Shown: piece by piece, positions 1 through 8,353 of the stretch | Layout: every line of letters begins with the position of its first letter | Position numbering within the stretch: position 1 is the stretch's first letter | From: Azospirillum agricola | GTDB taxonomy: Bacteria; Pseudomonadota; Alphaproteobacteria; Azospirillales; Azospirillaceae | NCBI RefSeq assembly: GCF_017876095.1 | Contig: NZ_JAGINM010000011.1 | Span: 1 to 64,000 of the forward strand | Length of the DNA stretch: 64,000 bases | Reading direction: 5' to 3' | Made by a program: the position numbers and the translations under genes | Notes under the pieces: model-generated | Database searches by the model: none | What the model was told of the DNA's origin: nothing | What the model saw: the letters and a program-made list of their open reading frames with translations, nothing else

Positions 1-91
1 GCGCAGATCCTCACCTGCGCGCCGCTCCGATGTCCCTGCTGTCGGTGCTGGCTCGTCCCGCACCGGCGGGAGTAGAACTGCCAAAGTAGTG

Positions 92-259
92 CTAGAAGGG
101 ACCGAACCGGTCATAGGCCCAGACCAGGGCCACGATGGCCGCCAGCCAGACGGCGGCGTTCCGCAGCGCCGTCCCCCGGTTGCGCCGCAGCGCTCCCGGC
201 ACCACCAGAATGGCGACCATCGCCAGCGCGATCAGCGACATCCAGTCCGCGGTGTCCAT
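92..259 (-). CDS. small two-helix membrane protein (55 aa)
   Basis: The 55-residue product has two hydrophobic stretches, about residues 6-22 and 34-49, joined by a basic turn containing RRNRG, so it is probably a small inner-membrane protein. The ATG start is preceded by GGAG in a plausible ribosome-binding position. I do not recognise a family. It stands alone upstream of the intron-containing tRNA gene on the other strand. No function can be assigned. The size, hydrophobicity and clean start make it more likely a gene than chance. Confidence 0.55.
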   Translation of the reverse strand: MDTADWMSLIALAMVAILVVPGALRRNRGTALRNAAVWLAAIVALVWAYDRFGPF

Positions 260-584
260 GCCTGCTCCACTCTCCCGGTTGCGCCGCTTGCCGAGCGGCC
301 CCTTCCATATGGGGTGGAATCCGCCACTCACAATCATCGGCATACTTGCGTATGCTTTTCTTGGGTGGAGGGCCGCCTGTCCGGCCAGTTTTCCAAGAAT
401 TGCCGGATGACGGCCGAGACGACGGGACAAAAGGCCGCACGCCGGAGCCCCCCTGCATTTGCCGCTTTGCCATGCAACCCTCGCCACCGACCACCGCAAA
501 AGATGAGCGGCCCGGTCGGTTATGGCGAAAGGCCAATTTTTATTCCCTTGGGCAAGGAAACGCGCTATCTCAGGGGCGCCTCGT
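260..584. other. gene-free stretch before the tRNA
   Basis: These 325 bases hold no convincing coding frame. One short perfect hairpin, GCATAC-TTGC-GTATGC at 340-355, is followed by TTTT on the plus strand and could be a weak terminator or an operator. The tRNA promoter should lie just upstream of 585, but no clear -35/-10 pair was recognised. Confidence 0.5.
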
Positions 585-900
585 GCGGACGTGGCGAAAC
601 CGGTAGACGCAGCAGACTTTAATTGGAGTGCGCCTGGGGAAATCCAGGACGTAGAACCGCTCAAATTCGGGGAACGCTAACGGCATCCGCCCAGGCCAAT
701 CCCGAGCCAAGCCCCGGTTCCGGGGAAGGTGTAGAGACTAGACGGGCGGCACCTAAGGCCGGAAGGCGAGGGTGAAGGGATAGTCCAGACCACGAACGCC
801 CGGCCGGGGGACGCCGGTCCGGGCGGCGGCGAAAGCCGAAGCTGGTAAGAAAATCTGTTTCTTTCTGAGAGTGGGGGTTCGAGTCCCCCCGTCCGCACCA
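585..900 (+). tRNA. tRNA-Leu(UAA), interrupted by a group I intron
   Basis: The exons are 585-619 and 850-900. They form a 7-bp acceptor stem (GCGGACG with CGTCCGC), a D arm, an anticodon stem GCAGA/TCTGT, a long type II variable arm (about 859-872), a T arm with GGGGG-TTCGAGT-CCCCC, discriminator A897 and an encoded CCA at 898-900. Joining the exons gives the anticodon loop CTTAAAA with anticodon UAA (positions 619, 850, 851), and the long variable arm also fits tRNA-Leu. The 230-nt insertion lies between anticodon bases 34 and 35, the same site as the cyanobacterial tRNA-Leu(UAA) intron. Reading frames across this interval are spurious. Confidence 0.95.
620..849 (+). ncRNA. group I self-splicing intron (IC3-like) in tRNA-Leu(UAA)
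   Basis: The 5' exon end ACTT (616-619) pairs with GAGT at 626-629, giving P1 with the expected U-G wobble at the splice site, and the intron ends in G849. The conserved core is visible: a block resembling the P/Q region at 661-713 (containing GAGCCAAGCC), GAGACTAGACGGG near 734-746, and a P7 helix formed by GACTA (736-740) with TAGTC (781-785). By recall the layout resembles the Anabaena tRNA-Leu intron closely. There is no room for a homing endonuclease gene. It should splice as a ribozyme with a guanosine cofactor. Splicing activity is inferred, not shown. Confidence 0.92.
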
Positions 901-961
901 AAAACCTCCAGACCATAGGGCTGTCACGCCGGAGCGTCACTCCCGGATCGGCGGCCGCCCG

Positions 962-1414
962 TCAGGCGTTTCCGCAGGACAGCACCCACACATCGTAGAT
1001 GGCGTGCTCCATCGCCGACAGGGCGGGGCTGGACGCGAACATCCAGCCGCTGAACACCGGCTCGGCCTGCTCGCCGGGTTTCATCTCGACCACCTCCAGG
1101 AAGGCGGCGGATTCCGGCGGCTCGATCGGCGGGTTCTCCTTGCAGGCGCGCAGGGTGATGCGCAGGCTGCCCATCGTCCTGGTCTCCCCCACCGCGATGG
1201 TGAAGGTGGAGGTGCGGGCCGTCACCTTGTCCAGCCATTGCAGCTTGGCGCTGGACCGGGCGAGCATCTGCTCGGGCGCCGGGGCGGCGGCGGCGGGAAG
1301 GGCGCCAAGCGCGACGGCGGCGGGCGCAAGCAGAAGCGCGGCCGCAAGGGCCGCGCTCTTCAACCGGGCGGACGACGGAGTTTGCGGCTTCGTCGGCGTT
1401 TGGAACTTCGTCAC
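962..1414 (-). CDS. DUF2155 domain-containing exported protein
   Basis: The 150-aa product starts with a basic segment and a hydrophobic signal sequence (about residues 19-46, ending AAAAPAP), so it should be exported. The remainder matches the DUF2155 pattern as I know it: a KLQWLDKVTARTSTF region, a central LRACKENPP and a C-terminal SGWMFASSPALSAMEH followed by YDVWVLSC. The start is GTG. In many alphaproteobacteria this family sits next to the NDUFA12 gene and aat. Here NDUFA12 is nearby but aat is about 50 kb away. The biochemical role of DUF2155 is not known to me. Confidence 0.85.
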   Translation of the reverse strand: MTKFQTPTKPQTPSSARLKSAALAAALLLAPAAVALGALPAAAAPAPEQMLARSSAKLQWLDKVTARTSTFTIAVGETRTMGSLRITLRACKENPPIEPPESAAFLEVVEMKPGEQAEPVFSGWMFASSPALSAMEHAIYDVWVLSCGNA

Positions 1415-1487
1415 GTCGGGTCGCTTCCGTGGTTTCGGACGGCGCTTGAGACAGGCTCCGCCTTCTATCCCGGAACGGCGCCGCCGT

Positions 1488-1937
1488 CTACTGCGCGGAG
1501 GTGCCCGACGGGGTGGTCGTCGTGGTGGTCGTGGTCGTGCTGCCGTCCGGCGAGGTGGTGGTCGTGCTGTTGCTGCTGCCGGACGTGCCGGTGGTGGTGG
1601 AGCTGTTGCTCGGCGTCGACCAGCTCGTGCCCGAGGTGCCGGTCCCCGAGGTGCCGGTCGTCGTCGGTTTCCGCTTCACGGCCTCGCGATGGTGGGTGGA
1701 CGACTTCGTGGCCGAGCTGCCCGACCCGGCGGTGCCGTTGCGCTCCTCGACCTTCTGGGTCGTGGCGCCGGCACCCGCCCCGGCCACGCCGCCGACCACG
1801 GCGCCCACCGGGCCGCCGACCACCGCGCCGGCGGCCACCCCGCTCAGGGCGCCCGTCGACGCTTTCTCCTCCATGGTGTTGCCGCACGCGGTGGTCAGCA
1901 AGCCCAGGCCCAGCACGGCCAGAACAGACACGCGCAT
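1488..1937 (-). CDS. glycine-zipper lipoprotein with Ser/Thr-rich tail
   Basis: The 149-aa protein begins with a lipoprotein signal (hydrophobic run followed by LTTAC, lipid Cys at residue 18), so it should be anchored in an envelope membrane. Residues about 28-58 form a glycine-zipper segment (alternating G/A/V such as GAVVGGPVGAVVGG), a feature of membrane-inserting outer-membrane lipoproteins. The last half is low complexity, dominated by T, S and G. AGGAGG precedes the ATG at good spacing. The tail's repeated ACC/ACG/AGC codons make the opposite strand open too, but those frames are shadows. Specific function unknown. Confidence 0.75.
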   Translation of the reverse strand: MRVSVLAVLGLGLLTTACGNTMEEKASTGALSGVAAGAVVGGPVGAVVGGVAGAGAGATTQKVEERNGTAGSGSSATKSSTHHREAVKRKPTTTGTSGTGTSGTSWSTPSNSSTTTGTSGSSNSTTTTSPDGSTTTTTTTTTPSGTSAQ

Positions 1938-2008
1938 CGCACATCCTCCTGCGTTCTTGACATCCGTTGCAGGGGAAACGGGCAAGCGTGACCTTTGGTT
2001 CCGGACCC

Positions 2009-2767
2009 TTACGCCGAGGCGTCGGCGGCGAAGCGCAGGCGGACGTAATCGGCGGTCCAGCGTCCCTCCGCGTCCCGCAGCTCCGGCGCTACCGCGTCGA
2101 GGACCTCGGCGACCAGCGCCGGTCGTTCCGCTTCCGAAACACGATTGAGAAAGCTTTGCGCGAAGGTGGCAAGCCAGCCGGCCATGTCGGTCGGCAGCGG
2201 CGTCGGGCGAGGGATCAGCGCGATCGAGCGGACGGCGAAGCCGGCGCCCTCCAGCTTTTCGCGGTACTCCTCCGGCGTCGGGAAATACCAGGGGTTGGCG
2301 GCGCGGCCGTCCAGCCCCCGGCGGTCGAGCGCCGCTTCCAGCGCCGTGACGATGCGGCCGACGTTGCCGGCCCCGCCGAACTCGCCGACGAAACGCCCGC
2401 CGGGCTTCAGCGCCCGCGCCACCCCGGCGACCACCGCGTCCGGCCGCGTCATCCAATGCAGGGCCGCGTTGGAGAAAACGGCGTCGAACTCCGCCGCGAA
2501 GGGCAGGGCATGGCCGTCCACCACCCGCGCGTCGAGCCCGCGCGCCTTGGCCGAGGCGACGAACTCGGGGCTGGAATCGGCGCCGACCACCAGGCAGCCC
2601 AGCGCCGCCAGCCGCTCGGTCAGTGTGCCCTCGCCGCAGCCGAGGTCGAGGATGCGCTCGCCCGGACGCGGGTCGAGCAGCTCCACCACCGGCATGCCCA
2701 GCTCCGGCACGAAGCCGGCGTGGTGCTTGTAGCCGCCGGCTTCCCAGCGTTGAGCGGTGGTGGTCAT
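2009..2767 (-). CDS. class I SAM-dependent methyltransferase
   Basis: This 252-aa protein has a Rossmann methyltransferase core. Motif I is ILDLGCGEGT at residues 39-48, the acidic residue after strand 2 lies in VGADSS (about 62-67), and FDAVFSNAALHWM corresponds to motif IV. The HWM block and overall length resemble the trans-aconitate methyltransferase/UbiE-like group, so a small-molecule substrate is likely, but the substrate cannot be read from the sequence. It lies downstream of mlaD on the same strand beyond a strong hairpin, so it is probably a separate unit. Confidence 0.8.
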   Translation of the reverse strand: MTTTAQRWEAGGYKHHAGFVPELGMPVVELLDPRPGERILDLGCGEGTLTERLAALGCLVVGADSSPEFVASAKARGLDARVVDGHALPFAAEFDAVFSNAALHWMTRPDAVVAGVARALKPGGRFVGEFGGAGNVGRIVTALEAALDRRGLDGRAANPWYFPTPEEYREKLEGAGFAVRSIALIPRPTPLPTDMAGWLATFAQSFLNRVSEAERPALVAEVLDAVAPELRDAEGRWTADYVRLRFAADASA

Positions 2768-2824
2768 GGCGGGGTCCTTTCCCTGGCGGAATGATCGAAC
2801 CGGCTGATCCGGTTCCGAAACGAC

Positions 2825-2848
2825 AAAGGGGGCCGAACGGCCCCCTTT
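2825..2848 (-). terminator. GC-rich hairpin after mlaD
   Basis: A perfect 10-bp stem, AAAGGGGGCC/GGCCCCCTTT with a GAAC loop, follows the mlaD stop. The symmetric AAA/TTT ends give a short U run on either strand, so it can work as an intrinsic terminator for the minus-strand operon. Confidence 0.7.
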
Positions 2849-2894
2849 GCATGAACATCGATCCGGCGATGCCGGGGGTTCACATCTTCGGCGG

Positions 2895-3386
2895 CTACAT
2901 CTTCGGTGGCTGGGCGCCGGCGGCCTGGTCGGCCGGCTTGCTCATGCTTTGCAGCGAGAAGATGACCTGCCCAAGAAGCTGTTCCAGCCCCGGCGTGCTC
3001 TGGGTGTACTCGATGCGGCCGTTCGGCTGGATCGTGTCGGGGTCGCCACCCGGCTCCAGCGACAGGAACTTGCCGCCCAGCAGGCTTTCCGAGGCGATCA
3101 CCGCCGCCGTGTCCTTGGGCAGCTTGACCGTGTTGTCGAGCGACAGGTGGACGACCGCCTGGTAGCTCTTGGGGTCGAGCGTCAGGGCGGAGACGGAGCC
3201 GACCTTGACCCCGCTGATCCGCACGTCGGCGCCGCTTTGCAGCCCGGTGATGCTGGAGAAGTTCGCGGTCAGCTCGTAGCCCTGCACCTTGCGCAGGTCG
3301 GCGCTCTTGTAGGCGAAGGCGAGGAAGACGGCGGCCGCGGCGAGCACGACGCCGCCCAGCACGGTTTCGATCACGTTCCGGCGCAT
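2895..3386 (-). CDS. mlaD: MlaD-type MCE domain lipid-transport protein
   Basis: The 163-aa protein has one N-terminal membrane anchor (about residues 9-26) and an MCE domain (about 36-115) with the characteristic ITGLQSGADVRISGVKVG and SLLGGKFLSLEPGG segments. MlaD forms the periplasmic hexamer of the Mla ABC system that moves phospholipids between inner and outer membranes to keep outer-membrane asymmetry. No mlaE, mlaF or mlaC lies beside it, so its partners must be encoded elsewhere. It follows the NDUFA12 gene closely on the same strand. Confidence 0.88.
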   Translation of the reverse strand: MRRNVIETVLGGVVLAAAAVFLAFAYKSADLRKVQGYELTANFSSITGLQSGADVRISGVKVGSVSALTLDPKSYQAVVHLSLDNTVKLPKDTAAVIASESLLGGKFLSLEPGGDPDTIQPNGRIEYTQSTPGLEQLLGQVIFSLQSMSKPADQAAGAQPPKM

Positions 3387-3415
3387 GGGATGATCCTAGT
3401 CCGACTGCCGGCCGA

Positions 3416-3811
3416 TCAGGCCGGAGTCCAGGGCTCGTAATCGCCGGTCGCGGCAACGCGCTGCCCGCCCGCCAGGGCGTGGCCGGGCGGCCGGTAGGCC
3501 TGCACCGAGCCGGACAGGTTGGGCAGATGCTCCTGCTGCCACGGCTTGTGGAAGGCGCTGTTGCCCTCGGGCAGCGGGTCCTTGGTGGTGTGGTGCAGCC
3601 AGGCGTGCCATTCCGGCGGAATCTTCGACGCGTCCGGCTCGCCGGCGTAGATCACCCAGCGGCGCTCGCGGACGCCGCGCTGCGGCGCGTCCTTGCCGCG
3701 GTAATAGACGTTGCCGAAGCGGTCGCTGCCGACCTTGGCGCCCCGGCGCCAGGTCACGTACCGGATGTGAATGTTCGCCAGTTTGGTGAACAGGGAGAGA
3801 GGCTCGCTCAT
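3416..3811 (-). CDS. NADH:ubiquinone oxidoreductase subunit NDUFA12 family
   Basis: The 131-aa product shows the NDUFA12/B17.2 signature: an N-terminal VTWRRGAKVGSDRFGNVYY, then a WVIYAGEPDASKIPPEWHAWLHH block. This is a supernumerary complex I subunit shared by mitochondria and alphaproteobacteria, bound at the matrix/cytoplasm-facing arm. The core nuo genes are not in the window, which is usual for this gene. It lies 29 bases upstream of mlaD on the same strand, so the two are likely cotranscribed. Confidence 0.9.
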   Translation of the reverse strand: MSEPLSLFTKLANIHIRYVTWRRGAKVGSDRFGNVYYRGKDAPQRGVRERRWVIYAGEPDASKIPPEWHAWLHHTTKDPLPEGNSAFHKPWQQEHLPNLSGSVQAYRPPGHALAGGQRVAATGDYEPWTPA

Positions 3812-3951
3812 CGTCGCTCACGAATTCGGGGGCTGGACCGCCCCGTTCGAAAGGGGCCGTTGGAATGCGGGCCGCACTATGACACCGCAACTCCCCGCCG
3901 TCCACACCCGCCGTCCACGCCGGATCACCCGCGTTCGCCGGCGCTTGGGGG

Positions 3952-4614
3952 TCAGGCGAACCGGCGGTCGGTCAGCAGCAGGCGCACGGCGAAGCCGAGG
4001 AACAGCACCCCGGCGAAACCGTCGAGCGCCGTCCGCACCCGCGCGCTGGCCAGCACCCGCCGCGCCGCGCCGGCGCTCAGCGCCGCGACCCCGGCCAGAT
4101 AGATCCCGCCCAGCACGGTGATGATGTTGCCGAGGATGAAGATCTGCACGGCCACATGGCCGAGCGCCGGGGCGATGAACTGCGGAACGAAGGCGAGCTG
4201 GAACAGGATGACCTTGGGATTCAGCAGGTTGGTCAGCAGCGCCTGGAGGAACACCGCCGTCGGCGGCGCCGAGTCGGCCGCCTGGACCGGAGCCTCCGCG
4301 TCCTGGCCCCGGCTGGTCCAGGCGCTCCACAGGGCGCGCGCGCCGATCCAGGCGAGATAACCGCCGCCCGCGTAGCGCAGCACGTCGAACAGGGCGGGCG
4401 ACGCGGCGATCAGCGCCGAGATGCCGGCGGCGGCGAGCAGCGTGTGGATGAGGTTGCCGAGCGAGATCCCGAGCATGGCGATGATCCCCGTCCGGCGCCC
4501 GTCGGCGATGCTGCGGGTCAGGACCAGCAGGAAATCGGGGCCGGGCGCCAGGATCAGGACGCCGACGGCGACCAGATAGAGCTGGACCAGATGGGGATCG
4601 AGCGGCAGGGGCAT
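3952..4614 (-). CDS. LysE/RhtB family amino-acid exporter
   Basis: The 220-aa, strongly hydrophobic protein has about six transmembrane helices and the family hallmarks: an N-terminal ILAPGPDFLLVLTRS segment and NLLNPKVILFQLAFVPQF in the middle. LysE/RhtB proteins export amino acids or homoserine lactones across the inner membrane. The substrate is not predictable. It is on the same strand as lpxL-lpxK-waaA, 37 bases downstream of lpxL, so it may be carried on the same transcript without a functional link to lipid A. Confidence 0.88.
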   Translation of the reverse strand: MPLPLDPHLVQLYLVAVGVLILAPGPDFLLVLTRSIADGRRTGIIAMLGISLGNLIHTLLAAAGISALIAASPALFDVLRYAGGGYLAWIGARALWSAWTSRGQDAEAPVQAADSAPPTAVFLQALLTNLLNPKVILFQLAFVPQFIAPALGHVAVQIFILGNIITVLGGIYLAGVAALSAGAARRVLASARVRTALDGFAGVLFLGFAVRLLLTDRRFA

Positions 4615-4651
4615 TGCGGGAAACTCGCGGGGGCGGGGGAGCGCGTGTGGG

Positions 4652-5548
4652 TCAGTCGGGCCAGCGCCGGTGCAGCCACAGCCACTGGGCCGGGCGCTCG
4701 CGGATCCAATCCTCCAACAGACGGTTCAGGCGTTCCATCAGAATCCGGCTGTCGGCGTTGCGGTCGCCGCTGGTCGGGTATGCCTCGGGCGGCAGGACGG
4801 TGATGCGGAAATTGGCGCCCTCCAGCCGCTCCGTCCGTACCGCGCACAGCGGGACGCCGAACCGCATGCCGAGCTGGGCGGCGGCGGTCACCGTCATGGC
4901 GTCGCGGCCGAAGAAGGGGACGGGGATGCCGTCGTTCATCTTCTGGTCGATCAGCATCCCGACATGGCCGCCGTTGGCCAGCACGCGCATCAGGGTGCGG
5001 GCCCCCTCCGCTCCCTTGGGGATGTGGGTGGCGGTCGCGGCGCCGCGCAGCTCGACCAGCAGCTTTCCGACATAGGGGTTGTTGGGGGCGCGGTAGACCA
5101 GCGCCAGCTCCAGCCCGAGCTTGCGCGAGGCGACCGACTGGATCTCCCAGTTGGCGAGGTGGCCGGACACCATGATGCCGCCCTTGCCATCCTCGCGCAT
5201 GGCGACGGCGTGCTCGCCGCCGATCACCTCCACCCGTTCGCCGCCGATCCGGTCGAGATGCGGGTACTCGGCGATGGTGCGGCCGAGATTGTCCCACATG
5301 CCGCGCAGGATCGCGTCGATCTCCGCGCCGGGCTTCTCTGGAAAGGCGCGGGTCAGGTTGCGGCGCGCCGTCCGGTTGCCCGGCAGCCACGGCCCCACCG
5401 TCCGCCCGATCCAGCCGCCGAGTGCCGAGGCGCGGTCGAGCGGCAGCGCGCGGAACAGGGCGTTGACGCCATGGACGAGGGCGGCCTCCAGCGGATGGCC
5501 GAGGTTGCGGGTCAGCCACCTGGACAGCGGGCTACGCGGCTTCGCCAT
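4652..5548 (-). CDS. lpxL: lipid A biosynthesis late acyltransferase
   Basis: The 298-aa protein matches the LpxL/HtrB family. It has the catalytic H-x4-E motif in GHLANWEI (His130, Glu135) and a later VPFFGRDAMTV segment. The N-terminal hydrophobic part would anchor it to the inner membrane. It adds a secondary acyl chain to Kdo2-lipid IVA. Its start overlaps the end of lpxK by 17 bases, so the two are translationally coupled. The exact fatty acid (lauroyl, myristoyl or longer) is not predictable. Confidence 0.88.
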   Translation of the reverse strand: MAKPRSPLSRWLTRNLGHPLEAALVHGVNALFRALPLDRASALGGWIGRTVGPWLPGNRTARRNLTRAFPEKPGAEIDAILRGMWDNLGRTIAEYPHLDRIGGERVEVIGGEHAVAMREDGKGGIMVSGHLANWEIQSVASRKLGLELALVYRAPNNPYVGKLLVELRGAATATHIPKGAEGARTLMRVLANGGHVGMLIDQKMNDGIPVPFFGRDAMTVTAAAQLGMRFGVPLCAVRTERLEGANFRITVLPPEAYPTSGDRNADSRILMERLNRLLEDWIRERPAQWLWLHRRWPD

Positions 5549-6554
5549 GCGGGCCTCCGTTCGGTCGTGCGGTGAGGGGCAGCCGGTCGAGCAGGGCGTC
5601 GAGCGCTCCCGGATCGTCCCAGGCCACCGCGACCGGCAGCACGCGCAGGCGGGCGCGCAGGCCGGGCGGCAGGCGAACGGCGTCCTTGGCGGTGGTGACG
5701 GGCAAGGCGCCCAGCGTCGCCGCCCGGTCGATCAGGGCCGCGATCTCGGCCGGGCGGAAGGGGTGGTGGTCGGCGAAGGGAACCCGCTGCACCAGTTCGG
5801 CGCCCAGCGATTCCAGCGTCGCGAAGAACTTCTCCGGCCGGCCGATCCCGGCGAAGGCCAGCAGACGCCGGCCGCGCAGGTCGGCGGCGTCCGCCGCCGC
5901 CGGCTCCAGCCGGGCGCGCAGCACGGGAAGGCCGGGCCTTTGCGCCGCCACCTGGGCCGCGACTCCGGCGCGGTCCTCGCCCAGCACGACCAGCGCGTCG
6001 GCGCGGCGCAGGCCGTCGGCGACTCGCTCGCGCAGGGGGCCGGCGGGGATCAGGCGGCCGTTGCCGAAGCCGACCGCGCCGTCGGCGACCAGCAGCGACA
6101 AATCCTTGGCGAGACCCGGATTCTGGAAACCGTCGTCCATGACGATGGCCCGTGCGCCGGCCGCGACCGCCGCGTCGGCCCCGGCGGCGCGGTCGCGCGC
6201 CACCCAGCAGGGGCCGGCCGCCGCCAGCAGCAGGGCCTCGTCGCCGACGTCCGCCGCGCCATGCCGGGCGGGATCGACGCGCAGGGGGCCGGGCTCGCGT
6301 CCGCCATGCCCGCGCGTCAGCGCGTGGGCGGTGACGCCGCGCCGCGCCAGGGCGGCGGCGACCGCCAGCCCGACGGGGGTCTTGCCGGCGCCGCCGGCCA
6401 CCAGATTGCCGATGCAGATCACGGGGACGGCCGCGCGGTGCGGGGCGGCGGCGGCCATCCGACGCCGCCCGGCCGCGCCGTACAGCGCGCCCAGCGGCGC
6501 CAGCAGCGCCGCCGCCAGCCCCGGCGGGCCATACCAGAAGCCGGGAGTCCTCAC
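5532..6554 (-). CDS. lpxK: tetraacyldisaccharide 4'-kinase
   Basis: The 340-aa protein has an N-terminal membrane-associated helix, a Walker A motif GGAGKTP at residues 54-60 and the DDGFQN motif at 140-145. Both are typical of LpxK, the P-loop kinase that phosphorylates the lipid A disaccharide at the 4' position. The start is GTG. It lies 40 bases downstream of waaA and overlaps lpxL, forming waaA-lpxK-lpxL, a common alphaproteobacterial arrangement that places Kdo transfer, phosphorylation and late acylation together. Confidence 0.92.
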   Translation of the reverse strand: MRTPGFWYGPPGLAAALLAPLGALYGAAGRRRMAAAAPHRAAVPVICIGNLVAGGAGKTPVGLAVAAALARRGVTAHALTRGHGGREPGPLRVDPARHGAADVGDEALLLAAAGPCWVARDRAAGADAAVAAGARAIVMDDGFQNPGLAKDLSLLVADGAVGFGNGRLIPAGPLRERVADGLRRADALVVLGEDRAGVAAQVAAQRPGLPVLRARLEPAAADAADLRGRRLLAFAGIGRPEKFFATLESLGAELVQRVPFADHHPFRPAEIAALIDRAATLGALPVTTAKDAVRLPPGLRARLRVLPVAVAWDDPGALDALLDRLPLTARPNGGPHGEAA

Positions 6555-6594
6555 GCCGCCGCTCCCCAGCCGGGCAATCCCGTCGGCCGCCCCA

Positions 6595-7878
6595 TCAGGT
6601 GGCCGTGCGGATGCCGGCGGCGCCCAGCACCGGGGCGAGCGCGCCGAGCGCGCGGTCGACGATGCGCCGGTTGTCCTCGGTCACGCGGGCGGCCCCGGCG
6701 ACGACGCGCGCGCGGGCGCCGTCGTCGGTCAGCAGCCGCCGGGCGGCCAGCGTCAGGGCCGGGCCGTCGGCGACGGGCAGGGCGCCGCCGGCCGCCTCCA
6801 GCTTGTGGGTGATCTCGCCGAAATTGAACATGTGCGGGCCGTAGAGCACCGCGCAGCCGAGCTGCGCCGGCTCCACCGGATTCTGCCCGCCGTGGGGAAT
6901 GAAGGAGCCGCCCATGCAGACCACCGGCGCGGCGCGGTAGAACAGGCCCAGCTCGCCCATGGTGTCGGCGACGTAGACGGAATCCTCCGGCCGCGGCAGG
7001 ACACCGCCGGCCCGCCGGGCGACCGTCAGGCCGCGCGCCCGCATCAGGTCGGCGATCGCCTCGCCGCGATGGGCGTGGCGGGGGACGACGACGGTCAGCA
7101 GGCTGGGCAGGACGGGGGCGAGCGCCGCGTGGACGGCGGCGGCGATCTCGTCCTCGCCGGGGTGGGAGCTGGCGAGCAGCCAGACCGGACGGCCGTCCAG
7201 CGCGCCGCTGAGCGCGTTCATCGCCGCGTCCGGCGCCGGGGGCGGCTCGGCGGAGAATTTCAGGTTGCCGACGCTCGCGACTCCGGAGGCACCCAGCCGG
7301 CGCAGGCGGTCGGCGTCGCCCTCGGTCTGCGCCAGCGTCACCTGGAAGGTCGAGAGCAGCGAGCCGATCAGCCCCGGCGCGTTGCGCCAGCGCCCGAAGG
7401 AACGTTCGGACATCCGCGCGTTGACCAGCGCCGCCGGGATGTTGCGGGCGCGGATGCCGGCCAGCAGGTTCGGCCAGATCTCCGATTCCGTCCACAGCAC
7501 CGCGTCGGGGCGCCAATGGTCGAGGAAACGGTCGACCGCCGCCGGCAGGTCGACCGGCACATACTGGTGGATGGCGCCGGCCGGCAGGCGCCGGGCCATC
7601 AGCTCCGCCGAGGTGACGGTGCCGGTGGTCATCAGCACGGTCAGGCCGGGCGCGTCGGCCAGCAGCCGGCCGACCAGCACGAGGACCGAGTTCGCCTCGC
7701 CGACGCTGGCCGCGTGGATCCAGGCCAGCCGCCCGTCGGGCCGCGCGCGCGAGGCCGTGCCGAACCGCTCCGCCTGACGGGCGGGGTCTTCCTTGCCGGC
7801 GGTGCTGCGGCGGTCGAGGTAGAGGCGCACCGCCGGCCCGGCGATGGTCGTCAGGCCACGGTAGAGGGTGTGCAGCAT
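6595..7878 (-). CDS. waaA: 3-deoxy-D-manno-octulosonic acid transferase
   Basis: The 427-aa glycosyltransferase (GT30) adds Kdo to lipid IVA at the inner membrane. Visible hallmarks are the conserved ERFG with the catalytic Glu near residue 37, WIHAASVGE, TESEIWPN and the C-terminal GGSFIPHGGQNPVEPA. The ATG at 7878 begins MLHTLYRG, as expected for the family, and gives a normal length. The frame stays open further upstream but that part is not conserved in style. First gene of waaA-lpxK-lpxL. Whether it transfers one or two Kdo residues is not decidable here. Confidence 0.92.
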   Translation of the reverse strand: MLHTLYRGLTTIAGPAVRLYLDRRSTAGKEDPARQAERFGTASRARPDGRLAWIHAASVGEANSVLVLVGRLLADAPGLTVLMTTGTVTSAELMARRLPAGAIHQYVPVDLPAAVDRFLDHWRPDAVLWTESEIWPNLLAGIRARNIPAALVNARMSERSFGRWRNAPGLIGSLLSTFQVTLAQTEGDADRLRRLGASGVASVGNLKFSAEPPPAPDAAMNALSGALDGRPVWLLASSHPGEDEIAAAVHAALAPVLPSLLTVVVPRHAHRGEAIADLMRARGLTVARRAGGVLPRPEDSVYVADTMGELGLFYRAAPVVCMGGSFIPHGGQNPVEPAQLGCAVLYGPHMFNFGEITHKLEAAGGALPVADGPALTLAARRLLTDDGARARVVAGAARVTEDNRRIVDRALGALAPVLGAAGIRTAT

Positions 7879-7999
7879 GCGGCTCGGAACAGGAACGTGA
7901 CAAGGAGGGCGCCGCCGGAGGTCCCGGCCGCGCGGCCGGCCGCACCTTAGCACGGCGCCCGGGCGCGTGTGAGGCGGAAACGCAGGGCCATGCGCGCGA

Positions 8000-8335
8000 T
8001 CAGAGCGCCGCCGCCCCCAGATGCTCCCGCCAATGCGCCAGCCGCTTCCTTATCAGGGCCTTGCGGGCGAAGGGCAGCTCCTCGTCCTCCAGCCGCTCCA
8101 GCGTTTCCAGGGAGAAGCTGCCGGCGCCGTGGGCGGTCCAGGCCGCTTGCAGGTCGCGGTGAGGGTCGGTTCCGGTGCGCAGCGTGAACCACAGCCGGTT
8201 TCCGATGGTGTCGAGGTCGGGGGCGTGGCCGACCCAGACCTGTCCCGACGCGGCGCAGCGCAGGGCGTAGATGCCGGCGGGGGCCGTGCGTTCCTTGTAG
8301 GCCGCCACCGCGGCCTTCCTGTCATCGTTGGTCAT
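8000..8335 (-). CDS. GIY-YIG nuclease superfamily protein
   Basis: This 111-aa protein contains AGIYALRCAASGQVWVG (about residues 20-36), in which GIY and a degenerate second motif (VWVG in place of YIG) are spaced as in GIY-YIG nucleases. A downstream RLWFTLRTG and an acidic stretch LERLEDEEL (about 79-87) follow. It is a short stand-alone member with no DNA-binding domain. The degenerate second motif leaves catalysis uncertain. It is divergently transcribed from the DUF2239 gene from a shared mirror-image promoter region, which suggests the two proteins work in one response. Confidence 0.75.
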   Translation of the reverse strand: MTNDDRKAAVAAYKERTAPAGIYALRCAASGQVWVGHAPDLDTIGNRLWFTLRTGTDPHRDLQAAWTAHGAGSFSLETLERLEDEELPFARKALIRKRLAHWREHLGAAAL

Positions 8336-8353
8336 TCAATCCTCCGGGGTGCG

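Noticed and set aside
89..927. Several open frames on both strands across the tRNA region
   Set aside because: They run through the tRNA exons and group I intron and lack conserved protein features.
1488..2148. Plus-strand Val/Leu-rich frame opposite the Ser/Thr-rich lipoprotein
   Set aside because: It arises from the complementary reading of repeated Thr/Ser codons; the minus strand has a lipobox and AGGAGG.
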